From: Ruegeria conchae
GTDB lineage: Bacteria > Pseudomonadota > Alphaproteobacteria > Rhodobacterales > Rhodobacteraceae
NCBI RefSeq assembly: GCF_000192475.1
Contig: NZ_AEYW01000006.1
Location: forward strand, 824,835-888,834
Length of the DNA: 64,000 bases
Direction of reading: 5' to 3'
The notes beneath the pieces are model-generated. The model made no database searches. It was not told where the DNA came from and saw only the letters and a list, made by a program, of their open reading frames with translations. A program made the position numbers and the translations under genes. Positions 38,434-47,719 of the stretch are shown in pieces (within the stretch, counting starts at the first letter, position 1; each line of letters opens with the position of its first letter).

Positions 38434-38907
38434 ATGACAGAGTCTCGTCCACGCACATATCACCTACTTGGTAATCTTCTGACGTTTCACGCGTTTCCTG
38501 CTGAAACCGGAGATCGCTGTACCATCGTCGAAATAAAGACCGCCCCGGGAGCGGGTGCGCCTCTCAATCATCATGCTGGCGAAGACGAGAGTTTCTATGT
38601 GCTCGAAGGAGAATTTGAATTTTTCCTGAACGGCGAAACGAGTAAGGTAAGCATCGGTGATTTCGTGAAAGTCCCGGACGGCGCCGTGCATGCGTTTACC
38701 TGTATTGGGCAAAGCCCAGGTCGCCTGTTATGCGTCAATGCGCCAGGAGCAATGCACGATACATTCTTCACCGAAGCGGGTGAAGCAATGCCAGACGGCA
38801 CCACAGACATTCCCGCTCCTGACGGACCACCCGACATTCCGGCCATTATGGCGGTGGCCGAAAAGACAGGTATGACAATTTTGGCGCCACAAGGTGCGCC
38901 TGCCTGA
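38434..38907 (+). CDS. cupin domain protein
   Basis: 157 residues from the ATG at 38434, with AAGGGAG upstream; an ATG at 38377 is in frame but lies within the operator region. Cupin motif 1: NHHAGEDESFYVLEGEFEFFLNG with His, His, Glu metal ligands; motif 2: VPDGAVHAFTCIG. A short tail holds PDGPPDIPAIM, similar to cupins annotated as quercetin 2,3-dioxygenase-like. Its reaction is unknown. Paired with the divergent TetR gene, it resembles an inducible detoxification or catabolic unit. Confidence 0.82.
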   Translation: MTESRPRTYHLLGNLLTFHAFPAETGDRCTIVEIKTAPGAGAPLNHHAGEDESFYVLEGEFEFFLNGETSKVSIGDFVKVPDGAVHAFTCIGQSPGRLLCVNAPGAMHDTFFTEAGEAMPDGTTDIPAPDGPPDIPAIMAVAEKTGMTILAPQGAPA

Positions 38908-39103
38908 ACTTCATTTTTGAAACGGGAGCCCGCAAATTAGCGTTTCTGTTACGAGTTAGAGAAATGTGCTAAACCTGACACCCGGGACCAAACTGGCATC
39001 GACCGCAAAGGGCTCAAAGCGGTTAATAAATCGTGTTCAATCCAGAAGCTCGGGTTTTGTACAACTCGGAGGATTTACCCATTTGACGGTGTTCAACTCG
39101 GAC

Positions 39104-40912
39104 TCAACCGGATTCAGCCTTTTCTTCCAGCATCAGCCACTCTTCCTCGGCTGCTGACAGTTTTTCCTGTCGTTCGACCAAGGCGTCTGTCGCTTTCTGA
39201 AACTTGACCGGTTCGCGGGTGAACAGCTCGGGGTCCGACATCAGTTCCTCAAGCTTGGCGATCTCGGCCTCAAGGCGCGCGATCTCGGCAGGTAGCTTCT
39301 CTAGCCGGTGCTTTTCCGAGAACGAGAGGCCGTGTTTTGGCTTTGCCTCTTGCTTCACCTTCGGCTTTGAAGATTTTGTTTTATCTTCTTTTTTCTGAGC
39401 TATCTCTCCACGTTGCGCGATGTAGTCGGACCACCCTCCGGCGTAAACGGTTGCGCGCCCATAGCCCTCCATCGCGATGGTTGTGGTCGCAACCCGATCC
39501 AGAAAATCCCGATCATGGCTGACCAGCAACACAGTGCCATCATAGTCGTCCAGCAGTTCCTGCAGCAGATCCAGCGTTTCAACATCCAGATCATTCGTAG
39601 GTTCGTCCAGCACCAGAAGGTTTGAAGATTTTGCCATCAGCTTGGCCAACAACAACCGCGCTTTTTCCCCACCAGACAAGGACTTAACAGCCGCTCTTGC
39701 CTGTGCGTCATCGAACAGAAACTCTTTGAGATAGCCCACCACATGCTTGGGCTGCCCTCCCACCATCACCTGATCGGCCTTGCCAGACACCCGCATCTCA
39801 GGATCGCCGGTCAAGCTGTCCCACAAGCTCATTTCCGGATCCAACTGCGCACGCGCCTGATCAAATACAGCGATCTCAAGATTGGTGCCCTGCACCACAG
39901 ATCCTTCATCAGGATCGACCTGACCCAGTAGCATTTTCAGCAGCGTTGTCTTACCCACACCGTTGGGGCCGACAAGGGCCACACGGTCACCACGCTGCAC
40001 CAGAAGATCAAAGTTGCGCACGATCTGCTGAGATCCAAATGCCTTTGAAACGCCAGTGGCTTCGATGACCTTACGCCCGGATTTTGGACCAGATTCCAAA
40101 GCCATAGCGGCAGAACCCTGACGTTTGATCTGCGCTGCCCGCTCGGCTCGCAATGCCTGCAGCGCCCGCACCCGGCCCTGATTGCGCTTACGGCGCGCGC
40201 TGATACCTTCAACAGCCCATCGCGCCTCGGACTTGATCAAGCGGTTCAACTTGTGGCGCTGTTGATCTTCTTCTTCCCAGACCTTGTCGCGCCAGCTTTC
40301 AAAAGCCTCAAACCCCTGCTCCTGCCGCCGTACATCGCCGCGATCAATCCACAGAGTCGCGCGGGTCAATGCACGCAGGAAGGCCCGGTCATGCGAAATC
40401 AGAACGTAAGCCGCACGGGTCGATCCCAACTCACGTTCAAGCCATGCGATCGCTTCGATATCCAAATGGTTCGTTGGCTCGTCCAGCAGCATCAGATCTG
40501 GTGCCTCGGCCATTAGCTTTGCCAATGCCGCCCGCCGTCTTTCCCCGCCAGACGCAGTTTCAACCGGACGGGCGGGATCGAATTTTAAGCCTTCGCCAGC
40601 GCGTTCGACCTTATAGAGCTCGCCGGGCTCCAACCCGCTTGAGGCATAGTCACCAAGCGTCGAGAACCCCTGCATATCGGGATCCTGCTCCATGTAACCC
40701 ACAGATTTACCCGGGGGGATGACAATATCGCCCTGATCGGCCTCAACCAATCCGGCCATTACTTTCATCAGGGTAGATTTACCTGATCCATTACGTCCGA
40801 CCAGCGCAACGCGATCACCGGGCTGAATCACAAGGTCCAGACCGGAAAACACCGGATCCCCCCCGAAGGTCAGAGAGATACCGGACATCTGCAACAAAGG
40901 AATTCTCGCCAT
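39104..40912 (-). CDS. uup: ABC-F family ATP-binding protein (Uup-like)
   Basis: 602 residues with two ABC domains and no membrane segment. Domain 1: Walker A VGRNGSGKST near 38-47, signature SGGERRRAALAKL, Walker B LMLLDEPTNHLD. Domain 2: VGPNGVGKTT, SLSGGEKARLLLAKL, LLVLDEPTNDLD. A charged linker lies between the domains, and the C-terminal coiled coil (HRLEKLPAEIARLEAEIAKLEELM) is the Uup-type extension. ABC-F proteins act on the ribosome; Uup is linked to ribosome assembly and to transposon excision. It stands alone, followed (minus strand) by about 200 bases without a gene. Confidence 0.9.
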   Translation of the reverse strand: MARIPLLQMSGISLTFGGDPVFSGLDLVIQPGDRVALVGRNGSGKSTLMKVMAGLVEADQGDIVIPPGKSVGYMEQDPDMQGFSTLGDYASSGLEPGELYKVERAGEGLKFDPARPVETASGGERRRAALAKLMAEAPDLMLLDEPTNHLDIEAIAWLERELGSTRAAYVLISHDRAFLRALTRATLWIDRGDVRRQEQGFEAFESWRDKVWEEEDQQRHKLNRLIKSEARWAVEGISARRKRNQGRVRALQALRAERAAQIKRQGSAAMALESGPKSGRKVIEATGVSKAFGSQQIVRNFDLLVQRGDRVALVGPNGVGKTTLLKMLLGQVDPDEGSVVQGTNLEIAVFDQARAQLDPEMSLWDSLTGDPEMRVSGKADQVMVGGQPKHVVGYLKEFLFDDAQARAAVKSLSGGEKARLLLAKLMAKSSNLLVLDEPTNDLDVETLDLLQELLDDYDGTVLLVSHDRDFLDRVATTTIAMEGYGRATVYAGGWSDYIAQRGEIAQKKEDKTKSSKPKVKQEAKPKHGLSFSEKHRLEKLPAEIARLEAEIAKLEELMSDPELFTREPVKFQKATDALVERQEKLSAAEEEWLMLEEKAESG

Positions 40913-40980
40913 GCCCGCCAGCTAAACTGGCTGGGGCAAGGCGTCAACGCCCCTGTTTGACCTTTTGAATAATACCCATC

Positions 40981-41715
40981 TCACCCGGCCACGGCCCGCA
41001 GCAGGCGTTTGCGCGCAGCTGGAATTGCGCTGATTTCCAGCCCTGTGAACACATGCAGCGTGTTCATCTGGCGATCCACGACCGCGTGGTCACTGACCCA
41101 GCCGCCCATCATCAGATAGGTGCGCAGCAATGGCGGCATGCGCAGCATCGCCAGTTTTGCATTTGGTCTGCGACGCAACCGTGTGGCAAACCGAAAAACA
41201 TCGGGCGCCTTGACCCTTGGCAACCACCGTTTTGGGGCCAAATGCTTGTCTTTGAGCATGGCAAAAGCATCCAGATACTCGACCGTCTCAGTCCCCGCAA
41301 AGGACGAGCAGCCAAAAAGCATCTCGACCCCGTTCTGGTCGACATATGCCGTCATTGCCCCCCAGGCGACACGCAAGATATCCGGATCGTGCCGGTCAGG
41401 ATGAATACAGAAACGACCCATCTCGACCATTGGCCCAGTAAAGCCACGCAGCGCCGACAGGTCATAGAACTGAGCCGAATAACTGCGCCCTACTTCGTCA
41501 CCGCCCTGCATCGTCAGCATGCGGAAGCAGCATACCAACTCTCCATTGGTGCTCATGTCCTCGATCAGCACGTGGCTGCAGTGCTCATCAAAAGCATCGC
41601 CATCCAGATCCTCGGTCGCGAAGGCCAGCGTCCGCAGCTTCTGTGCCTCGGCCACATCACACGCGGTTTGTGCTAAGCGCGCTTGATAACGACCCTTCTC
41701 CAACAAAACAGCCAT
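40981..41715 (-). CDS. olsB: OlsB-type L-ornithine N-alpha-acyltransferase (hemolysin-like GNAT)
   Basis: 244 residues from the ATG at 41715, with GGAGG upstream. The conserved blocks AEAQKLRTLAF, DEHCSHVLIED, GPMVEMGRFCIHPD and FGCSSFAGTE mark the OlsB/hemolysin family. It attaches a 3-hydroxyacyl chain from acyl carrier protein to ornithine, the first step to ornithine lipid. No olsA acyltransferase lies in the window; in roseobacters it is often nearby or elsewhere. Confidence 0.8.
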   Translation of the reverse strand: MAVLLEKGRYQARLAQTACDVAEAQKLRTLAFATEDLDGDAFDEHCSHVLIEDMSTNGELVCCFRMLTMQGGDEVGRSYSAQFYDLSALRGFTGPMVEMGRFCIHPDRHDPDILRVAWGAMTAYVDQNGVEMLFGCSSFAGTETVEYLDAFAMLKDKHLAPKRWLPRVKAPDVFRFATRLRRRPNAKLAMLRMPPLLRTYLMMGGWVSDHAVVDRQMNTLHVFTGLEISAIPAARKRLLRAVAG

Positions 41716-41816
41716 GGTCGCATCCTCCTGCGGTGGCTGACCGGTCAATCATCTGAAACACTTATATAGTGCATGTGACCGTCATATGACCGCCACACCG
41801 CCCCTACACAGCTTAG

Positions 41817-42293
41817 TTACTGACTGACCCCCGGAATGTTCGCCGGATTGAAGTTGCCGATATTACCAAGAAGCTGACGCAGGAAGCCTTTGTCCTCAAC
41901 ATTGGAATCGGTCACACGGCGGTCGAGGACAATGACATAGCCATCTTCCAGACCAAACCGCTCGATATTGCGGACGACACCGCGTTGGTCGAAGCTGATT
42001 GCGACCAACTGGCGCGAAACGACCTCGGGCTTTTTCGGTCCATAGTGACGAATTCGAGACGCGACGTAGTAATAACCCGAATCCCGTACAACGCCAGATG
42101 CCGTTGGCGCACCGATCGTTTCTTCGACGCTTTCACGCGTGTCGACGCCGACCTTGATCTTGGCCAGATCCTCCGTCGGCGGCACATAGCCGTGATTCTT
42201 GAAGATCGGCGAACACGCGCCTGCAACTGCCAAACAGACAGCAAAGACAAGCGTTCTCGATGCTGGTTTCAGCCTGTTCACACCCTTCAACAT
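41817..42293 (-). CDS. bamE: outer membrane assembly lipoprotein BamE
   Basis: 158 residues from the ATG at 42293, with AGAGGG upstream. Lipoprotein signal with lipobox AGAC; the BamE/SmpA fold follows: IKVGVDTRESVEETIGAPTASGVV, then YYYVASRIRHYGPKKPEVVSRQLVAISFD. BamE helps stabilise the BAM complex that inserts beta-barrels, working with SurA encoded at 860-2113. Divergent from yceD with 84 bases between starts. Confidence 0.9.
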   Translation of the reverse strand: MLKGVNRLKPASRTLVFAVCLAVAGACSPIFKNHGYVPPTEDLAKIKVGVDTRESVEETIGAPTASGVVRDSGYYYVASRIRHYGPKKPEVVSRQLVAISFDQRGVVRNIERFGLEDGYVIVLDRRVTDSNVEDKGFLRQLLGNIGNFNPANIPGVSQ

Positions 42294-42377
42294 TGACACC
42301 CTCTTGCCATGGCCCCTTGCGGACCCTATCCGATTACAGAAACCGGCGCTCCGGTTCAACACAGGAAAGACTCAACT

Positions 42378-42914
42378 ATGAGCAACCAAACATCATTGCG
42401 GGTGGCTGACCTGCCCCAGAACGCTGCAACCCCGTTTGAACTGCGCCCAGATAGCGACACGCTTGAACCGATCAAACGGGAGCTCGGCCTGCTGGGGCTG
42501 CGCAAGTTGAGCTTTGTCGGGCAGCTAAGCGCCCAGGGCAAACGTGACTGGGTTCTGAAAGGTAAACTTGGTGCGACGGTGATCCAACCCTGCGTCGTTA
42601 CGCTTGAACCCGTGACAACCCGGATCGACACGCCAGTCACTCGCGTGTTTCTGGCGGATTGGACCGATCCGGACGAGCCCGAATTCGAAATCCCAGAAGA
42701 TGACGAGACCGAACCATTGGGCGCTGAAATTGATCCGGCGCAGGTTATGATCGAAGCGTTATCACTTGCGTTGCCGCAATATCCCCGCAAGGACGGTGCC
42801 GAACTTGAGCAAGCCGACTATACTGAGCCCGGAAAACAAGCGATGACCGACGAGGATGTCAAACCCTTTGCGGGGCTGGCTGACCTGCGGGATGCGTTGA
42901 AAAAAGACGAGTGA
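42378..42914 (+). CDS. yceD: DUF177 (YceD) protein, large ribosomal subunit accumulation-like
   Basis: 178 residues from the ATG at 42378, with AGGAAA upstream. LLGLRKLSFVGQLSAQGKRDWVLKGKLGATVIQPCVVTLEPVTTRIDTPVTRVF matches the DUF177 core with its single cysteine. The C-terminal half is acidic. YceD is associated with 23S rRNA/50S accumulation and is usually directly upstream of rpmF, as here (205 bases apart). The gap contains a GACAGG/CCTGTC dyad (42911-42932), and the rpmF promoter is probably in it. Confidence 0.88.
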   Translation: MSNQTSLRVADLPQNAATPFELRPDSDTLEPIKRELGLLGLRKLSFVGQLSAQGKRDWVLKGKLGATVIQPCVVTLEPVTTRIDTPVTRVFLADWTDPDEPEFEIPEDDETEPLGAEIDPAQVMIEALSLALPQYPRKDGAELEQADYTEPGKQAMTDEDVKPFAGLADLRDALKKDE

Positions 42915-43119
42915 CAGGCAAGGGATTTCCTGTCATAGCAGGCGGCCAGAAAAACCGCTTGAACATGACGAGAATCGCAGTATTTTCGCGCGCTCATTGG
43001 AATTTGGGTTGGACATTGCGGGGCAAGCCCCTTAAACGCGCGTCAAACCACGAGAAAACAAAGTACGTAACCCGGCTGACAGCGAATCTTTCAGCCCATA
43101 TCAGACAAAGGTTGAGACC

Positions 43120-43326
43120 ATGGCCGTCCAACAGAACAAAGTTTCCAAGTCGCGTCGCAACAACCGCCGCGCACACGACGCTCTGGTTGCTGCAAACCCG
43201 AACGAGTGCCCGAACTGCGGCGAGCTAAAGCGCCCGCACCATGTTTGTGCCTCTTGCGGCCACTATGACGATCGTGAAATCGTCGCTCAGGCCGACGAAA
43301 TCGACCTGGACGAAGACGCGGCCTAA
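43120..43326 (+). CDS. rpmF: 50S ribosomal protein L32
   Basis: 68 residues. [20 protein letters not shown] is the basic L32 N terminus, then a zinc-ribbon of two CxxC pairs (CPNCG and CASCG). A conserved short acidic tail ends the protein. It is upstream of plsX and fabH in the standard rpmF-plsX-fabH order. A longer overlapping frame starting at 42911 is a shadow in another frame. Confidence 0.97.
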   Translation: MAVQQNKVSKSRRNNRRAHDALVAANPNECPNCGELKRPHHVCASCGHYDDREIVAQADEIDLDEDAA

Positions 43327-43350
43327 GCCTGATTGGACGCAGGCCAAGGC

Positions 43351-44436
43351 ATGACGGATCAGCCCACGCAAACCGGACGGATCATCATCTCGGTTGACGC
43401 TATGGGCGGAGATTCGGGCCCTGCCGTCGTTGTGGCGGGCATTGCCAAGTCTGCGGACAAGAACCCGAAGATCGGGTTCATCCTGCACGGCCAGGAACAG
43501 GAATTGCGCAAGCTGGTTGCCAAACGACGTGTCCTTGATGGGCGCGTCGTTTTTCGTGATTGCCCCGACGTCGTCACGATGGAAGACAAACCCAGCCAAG
43601 TTGTGCGCAGCGGCAAGAACACATCGATGTGGTCGGCGCTGGAAGCGGTGCGCGCAGGCGAAGCGCACGGCGCGGTGTCCTGCGGCAACACTGGCGCATT
43701 GATGGCAATGTCGATGCTGCGGCTGCGCAAGCTGCCCGGCGTGAACCGCCCTGCTATTGCGATCTTATGGCCCTCGCGTAACCCGCATGGCTTTAACGTG
43801 ATGCTGGACGTGGGCGCGGATGTGCGTGCCGATGCCAAGGATTTGCTGCAATACGCTCTGATGGGTGCTTCATACGCGCGCAACGGGATGGCGCTCAGCC
43901 GCCCCCGCATCGGCCTGCTGAACGTCGGAACTGAAGAGCACAAAGGCCGCGCCGAATTGAAAGAGGCGCACGCCATGATCTCGGACTTTGCCGATCAGGC
44001 GAATTTTGAGTTCGTGGGCTTTGTCGAAGGCAGTGATATCCCCGGCGATAAGGCTGACGTGATCGTCACAGACGGTTTTACCGGCAACGTTGCGATCAAA
44101 ACCGGCGAAGGCACTGCGAACCTAATCGGTGATCTACTGCGCGAGGCATTCAAATACTCACCCCTGTCCCGCTTGGCATCGATTCTGGCGATCACATCGC
44201 TAAACCGCCTTAAAAAGCGGATCGATCCGCGTCGCGTAAACGGTGGCGTGTTCCTTGGCCTTAACGGAACCGTGGTCAAATCCCACGGCGGAGCAGACGC
44301 GACAGGAGTTTCGGCTGCGGTCAAACTTGCTTTCACATTGGCAGAATCCGGCTTTGCCGAAAAATTGGCGGCACGGGTTGCATCAACTGCCGCACTTGCA
44401 CAAGATGCGGCCCATTCCGTGTCTCAATCGGAATAA
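43351..44436 (+). CDS. plsX: phosphate acyltransferase PlsX
   Basis: 361 residues from the ATG at 43351; a TTG at 43333 is in frame but gives a non-typical start. PlsX converts acyl-ACP to acyl-phosphate for the first step of phospholipid synthesis with PlsY. ISVDAMGGDSGP near the start, VSCGNTGALMA near 114-124, NVGTEEHKG, VTDGFTGNVAIKT and NGTVVKSHGGAD are family signatures. Cytosolic. It is 24 bases upstream of fabH. Confidence 0.96.
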   Translation: MTDQPTQTGRIIISVDAMGGDSGPAVVVAGIAKSADKNPKIGFILHGQEQELRKLVAKRRVLDGRVVFRDCPDVVTMEDKPSQVVRSGKNTSMWSALEAVRAGEAHGAVSCGNTGALMAMSMLRLRKLPGVNRPAIAILWPSRNPHGFNVMLDVGADVRADAKDLLQYALMGASYARNGMALSRPRIGLLNVGTEEHKGRAELKEAHAMISDFADQANFEFVGFVEGSDIPGDKADVIVTDGFTGNVAIKTGEGTANLIGDLLREAFKYSPLSRLASILAITSLNRLKKRIDPRRVNGGVFLGLNGTVVKSHGGADATGVSAAVKLAFTLAESGFAEKLAARVASTAALAQDAAHSVSQSE

Positions 44437-44460
44437 TAACAAAAAAGGCAGTACCCCAGC

Positions 44461-45432
44461 ATGGCAGGCCGCTCAGTTGTTGTAGGTGTCGGACATTATT
44501 TGCCGGAGCGCGTTGTACCAAACGCCGAATTCGAAAAAACGCTGGATACGACGGACGAATGGATTCGCACCCGGTCCGGTATCGAGCGGCGGCATTTCGC
44601 AGCCGAGGACGAAACCACATCCGATCTGGCCACCAAAGCGGCCGAGGCTGCGCTGGCCGATGCCGGACTGACGGCAGATGATATCGACGCGATTGTGCTG
44701 GCAACCTCGACGGCGGATCTGACTTTTCCATCGACTGCGACTATGGTGCAGGCGCGGTTGGGTATGACCAAAGGCTTTGCGTTTGATGTGCAGGCCGTCT
44801 GCGCAGGGTTCGTCTTTGCACTTTGCAATGCCAACGCTCTGATCCTGTCTGGACAAGCGAAGCGCGTGCTGGTGATCGGAGCCGAGACATTTTCGCGAAT
44901 CATGGACTGGACCGACCGGTCCACCTGTGTGCTGTTCGGCGATGGCGCAGGCGCACTTGTGCTGGAATTACAGGATGGGCAAGGCACTTCTGATGATCGC
45001 GGCATTCTTTCCACCGACCTGAACTCGGACGGGCGATACAAAGACCTGCTTTATGTTGATGGCGGGGTTTCGACCCAATCAACCGGCCACTTACGGATGC
45101 AGGGCAATCAGGTCTTCCGCCATGCCGTCGAGAAGCTGGCCAAAACCGCCGAAGTGGCGCTGGAGCGAGCAGGCCTGACAAGTGACGATGTCGACTGGAT
45201 TGTGCCGCATCAGGCCAATATCCGCATTATTCAAGGCACTGCCAAGAAGATGGGCCTGCCGATGGAAAATGTCGTTGTCACCGTGCAGGATCATGGAAAC
45301 ACCTCCGCTGCGTCGATTCCCTTGGCCTTGTCGGTGGGCAAGAAGAACGGCCAGATCAAAACCGGTGATCTAATTGTAACTGAAGCGATCGGCGGCGGTC
45401 TGGCATGGGGTGCGGTTGCCCTACGCTGGTGA
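44461..45432 (+). CDS. fabH: 3-oxoacyl-ACP synthase III (FabH)
   Basis: 323 residues. Catalytic triad: Cys in VQAVCAGFVFAL near 118, His in VPHQANIRII near 248, and Asn in DHGNTSAAS near 278. It condenses acetyl-CoA or another short acyl-CoA with malonyl-ACP to start fatty acid chains. The N-terminal VGHYLPERVV and IRTRSGIERRHF are typical. It follows plsX, forming the usual lipid-initiation pair. Confidence 0.97.
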   Translation: MAGRSVVVGVGHYLPERVVPNAEFEKTLDTTDEWIRTRSGIERRHFAAEDETTSDLATKAAEAALADAGLTADDIDAIVLATSTADLTFPSTATMVQARLGMTKGFAFDVQAVCAGFVFALCNANALILSGQAKRVLVIGAETFSRIMDWTDRSTCVLFGDGAGALVLELQDGQGTSDDRGILSTDLNSDGRYKDLLYVDGGVSTQSTGHLRMQGNQVFRHAVEKLAKTAEVALERAGLTSDDVDWIVPHQANIRIIQGTAKKMGLPMENVVVTVQDHGNTSAASIPLALSVGKKNGQIKTGDLIVTEAIGGGLAWGAVALRW

Positions 45433-45475
45433 TGGGCGCAATCCGGCTTACGAAGCCGCCTGCAATTCATTGATA

Positions 45476-45504
45476 TTGACAGTGAATTTCGCATCGCCAT
45501 ATGC
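45476..45504 (+). promoter_or_regulatory. candidate sigma70-type promoter of ihfA
   Basis: A perfect TTGACA at 45476-45481 is followed, after 17 bases, by ATATGC at 45499-45504, about 25 bases before the ATG. The -10 element is weak, but position and spacing fit. Confidence 0.4.
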
Positions 45505-45528
45505 TCGCTCATCAACAGGGGAAAAAGT

Positions 45529-45831
45529 ATGGGCGATAAAACACTGACCCGAATGGATCTGAGCGAGGCCGTCTTTCGTGAGGTCGGCCTGTCACGCAAT
45601 GAAAGTGCGCAGCTTGTCGAAAGCGTTCTGAACCACATGTCCGACGCGTTGGTGCGTGGCGAACAGGTCAAGATTTCGTCTTTCGGTACATTCAGCGTTC
45701 GGGACAAAACCGCCCGCATCGGACGTAATCCCAAGACCGGAGAAGAGGTTCCGATCCAGCCGCGCCGCGTGCTGACTTTCCGCCCGTCGCACCTGATGAA
45801 GGATCGCGTCGCTGCAGGGAACCGCAAGTAA
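45529..45831 (+). CDS. ihfA: integration host factor subunit alpha
   Basis: 100 residues. The alpha-subunit shape of the DNABII family: [39 protein letters not shown] with the DNA-intercalating proline near 75, then [19 protein letters not shown] bends DNA sharply and acts in recombination and transcription. Typical position before a merR-like gene and after fabH in Rhodobacteraceae. Confidence 0.95.
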   Translation: MGDKTLTRMDLSEAVFREVGLSRNESAQLVESVLNHMSDALVRGEQVKISSFGTFSVRDKTARIGRNPKTGEEVPIQPRRVLTFRPSHLMKDRVAAGNRK

Positions 45832-45849
45832 GTTCAGGACAGTTTGGTT

Positions 45850-46437
45850 ATGAGTAAGTCCCCCGACGCCTTTCGCACCATTAGTGAAGTTGCGGACTGG
45901 CTAGGAGTTCAGGCTCATGTTCTGCGCTTTTGGGAAAGCAAGTTTACGCAGGTAAAGCCGGTAAAGCGTGCCGGTGGGCGGCGATACTACCGCCCGAATG
46001 ATATGCGATTATTGGGTGGCATCAAGAAACTGCTGCACGAGGATGGCACCACCATCAAAGGCGTACAGAGAATCCTGCGGGAACAAGGCGTTGCACACGT
46101 TGCTTCACATTCACCGAGCCTGGATGACAGCCCGCCCGTTTCGCCCCCGGATGACACGGTTGTTCCATTTACCACAGCGTCCTCGGGGCAGCCTGCGAAC
46201 CAGATTAACATGGATCTCGGCGAACCCGGCCAAGCTCCGGCACCAATAAAACCCGACATTAGCGACCAACCCAAGCCGCAACTTGATGCAATGGACGCCG
46301 CTCCGCTTATGGGTGGAATAGCATCATTGGCATGGAACCGGGCAGAGTATGACGACAAGCTTCTGCACCAAATTGCACCGATTGCGAAAGACCTGCGCCG
46401 TTGGCTGGATCGCGTTGAAAACCGGGCGGCGGGATAG
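45850..46437 (+). CDS. MerR family transcriptional regulator
   Basis: 195 residues from the ATG at 45850; a TTG two codons earlier is possible. The N-terminal domain [24 protein letters not shown], then [12 protein letters not shown] is a MerR winged helix. The middle is a Pro/Asp-rich linker and the C-terminal part ([34 protein letters not shown]) is helical. No cysteine metal site is visible. This protein is conserved next to ihfA in alphaproteobacteria; the regulated genes are not known to me. Confidence 0.86.
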   Translation: MSKSPDAFRTISEVADWLGVQAHVLRFWESKFTQVKPVKRAGGRRYYRPNDMRLLGGIKKLLHEDGTTIKGVQRILREQGVAHVASHSPSLDDSPPVSPPDDTVVPFTTASSGQPANQINMDLGEPGQAPAPIKPDISDQPKPQLDAMDAAPLMGGIASLAWNRAEYDDKLLHQIAPIAKDLRRWLDRVENRAAG

Positions 46438-46498
46438 CAAAAAAGGCGATGATTTCCTCTTGCCCCTGCCGGGAAAGTCTTTATGAACACCTCAACGT

Positions 46499-46575
46499 CG
46501 GGCTATGGCGCAGCCTGGTAGCGCGTCCGTCTGGGGGACGGAAGGTCGCAGGTTCGAGTCCTGCTAGCCCGACCA
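46499..46575 (+). tRNA. tRNA-Pro (anticodon GGG)
   Basis: 77 bases with encoded CCA. The acceptor CGGGCTA pairs with TAGCCCG; the anticodon stem TCCGT/ACGGA encloses CTGGGGG, whose positions 34-36 read GGG. The T arm is CAGGTTCGAGTCCTG. A tRNA-Pro with GGG reads CCC and CCU. It lies 61 bases after the merR stop and upstream of the dcd gene; no integrase lies beside it. Confidence 0.95.
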
Positions 46576-46636
46576 AATCACACCGACGTTTATGGCACAT
46601 AGGCCAGATCCCGCTCTGGCAGCAGAGGGGATCGAG

Positions 46637-47716
46637 ATGACAGGTGTTTGCCCAAACCAGCAGCTTGAGGCGATGATCGCGCGTGGTGAGATTACTGCAA
46701 GCCCGAACATCATCCCTGCGCAGGTGCAGCCTGCCAGCCTTGATCTACGTTTAGGAACAGTAGCTTACCGGGTGCGCGCCTCATTTCTGGCAGGCGAAGG
46801 ACGGTCTGTTGCAGATCGTCTGGCCGAGTTTGAAATGCACCGCATCGACATCACCGAAGGCGCGGTTCTGGAAAAAGGCTGCGTCTATCTGGTGCCGCTT
46901 ATGGAATCGCTCGCCCTCCCCGATGAAGTCAGTGCGGCGGCCAATGCCAAAAGCTCGACCGGGCGACTGGACCTACTGACCCGTACTATCACCGATGGTG
47001 GTACCGAGTTCGATCGGGTCCCCGCTGGATATACTGGTCCTCTATATGCCGAGATCTGCCCGCGCTCTTTCTCGGTTTTGGTGCGCCCCGGAATGCGGTT
47101 GAATCAGATCCGTTTCCGCAAGGGTCAGGCTGTGCTGAGCGACGTCGAACTGTCCGCGTTGCATAGTCAGACACCGCTGGTCGATGGCCCAGCCGTGATT
47201 CAGGACGGTCTGGGATTCTCGGTCGATCTGCAGCTACCCGATACCGACCTAGTTGGCTATCGCGCCAAACCACACACCGGGGTGATCGATCTGGACCGGA
47301 TCGGCGAATACGACCCGCAGGAATACTGGGAAGAGGTGCGCACCAAAGACGGACGCATCATCCTCGACCCCGGCGCGTTCTACATTCTCGTCAGCCGCGA
47401 AGCAGTGCATATCCCACCGATGTATGCCGCCGAAATGGCCCCCTATCTGGCCATGGTCGGCGAGTTCCGGGTGCACTACGCCGGTTTCTTCGACCCGGGC
47501 TTTGGTCATGCCGAAGCGGGCGGCGCAGGATCGCGCGGCGTGTTGGAAGTGCGCTGCCACGAGGCGCCCTTTGTGTTGGAGCACGGACAGGTCGTCGGGC
47601 GTTTGGTATATGAGAAAATGGCTGAGATGCCGACGCAGCTGTATGGCGCGGGCATTGCCTCAAACTATCAGGGGCAAGGCCTCAAGCTGTCTAAGCATTT
47701 TAAGGCCGTAGGCTAA
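46637..47716 (+). CDS. dcd: 2'-deoxycytidine 5'-triphosphate deaminase, two-domain form
   Basis: 359 residues from the ATG at 46637, with AGAGGGGAT just upstream; a start 15 codons earlier lacks support. It is about twice the usual Dcd length because two Dcd/dUTPase-like beta-barrel domains are joined. Domain 1 carries QPASLDLRLGTVAYRV and ANAKSSTGRLDLLTRTITDGGTEFDRVPAGYTGPLYAEI; domain 2 has VSREAVHIPPMYAAEM, FDPGFGHA and RLVYEKM. It deaminates dCTP to dUTP in thymidylate supply. This long form is common in alphaproteobacteria. Confidence 0.9.
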   Translation: MTGVCPNQQLEAMIARGEITASPNIIPAQVQPASLDLRLGTVAYRVRASFLAGEGRSVADRLAEFEMHRIDITEGAVLEKGCVYLVPLMESLALPDEVSAAANAKSSTGRLDLLTRTITDGGTEFDRVPAGYTGPLYAEICPRSFSVLVRPGMRLNQIRFRKGQAVLSDVELSALHSQTPLVDGPAVIQDGLGFSVDLQLPDTDLVGYRAKPHTGVIDLDRIGEYDPQEYWEEVRTKDGRIILDPGAFYILVSREAVHIPPMYAAEMAPYLAMVGEFRVHYAGFFDPGFGHAEAGGAGSRGVLEVRCHEAPFVLEHGQVVGRLVYEKMAEMPTQLYGAGIASNYQGQGLKLSKHFKAVG

Positions 47717-47719
47717 CAA

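Noticed and set aside
42911..43228. A 105-codon frame overlapping rpmF in another frame
   Set aside because: It runs through the rpmF coding region, has no protein features, and rpmF is certain.
46499..46575. tRNA-Pro as the end of an integrated island
   Set aside because: No integrase, no repeated tRNA 3' end and normal core genes on both sides.
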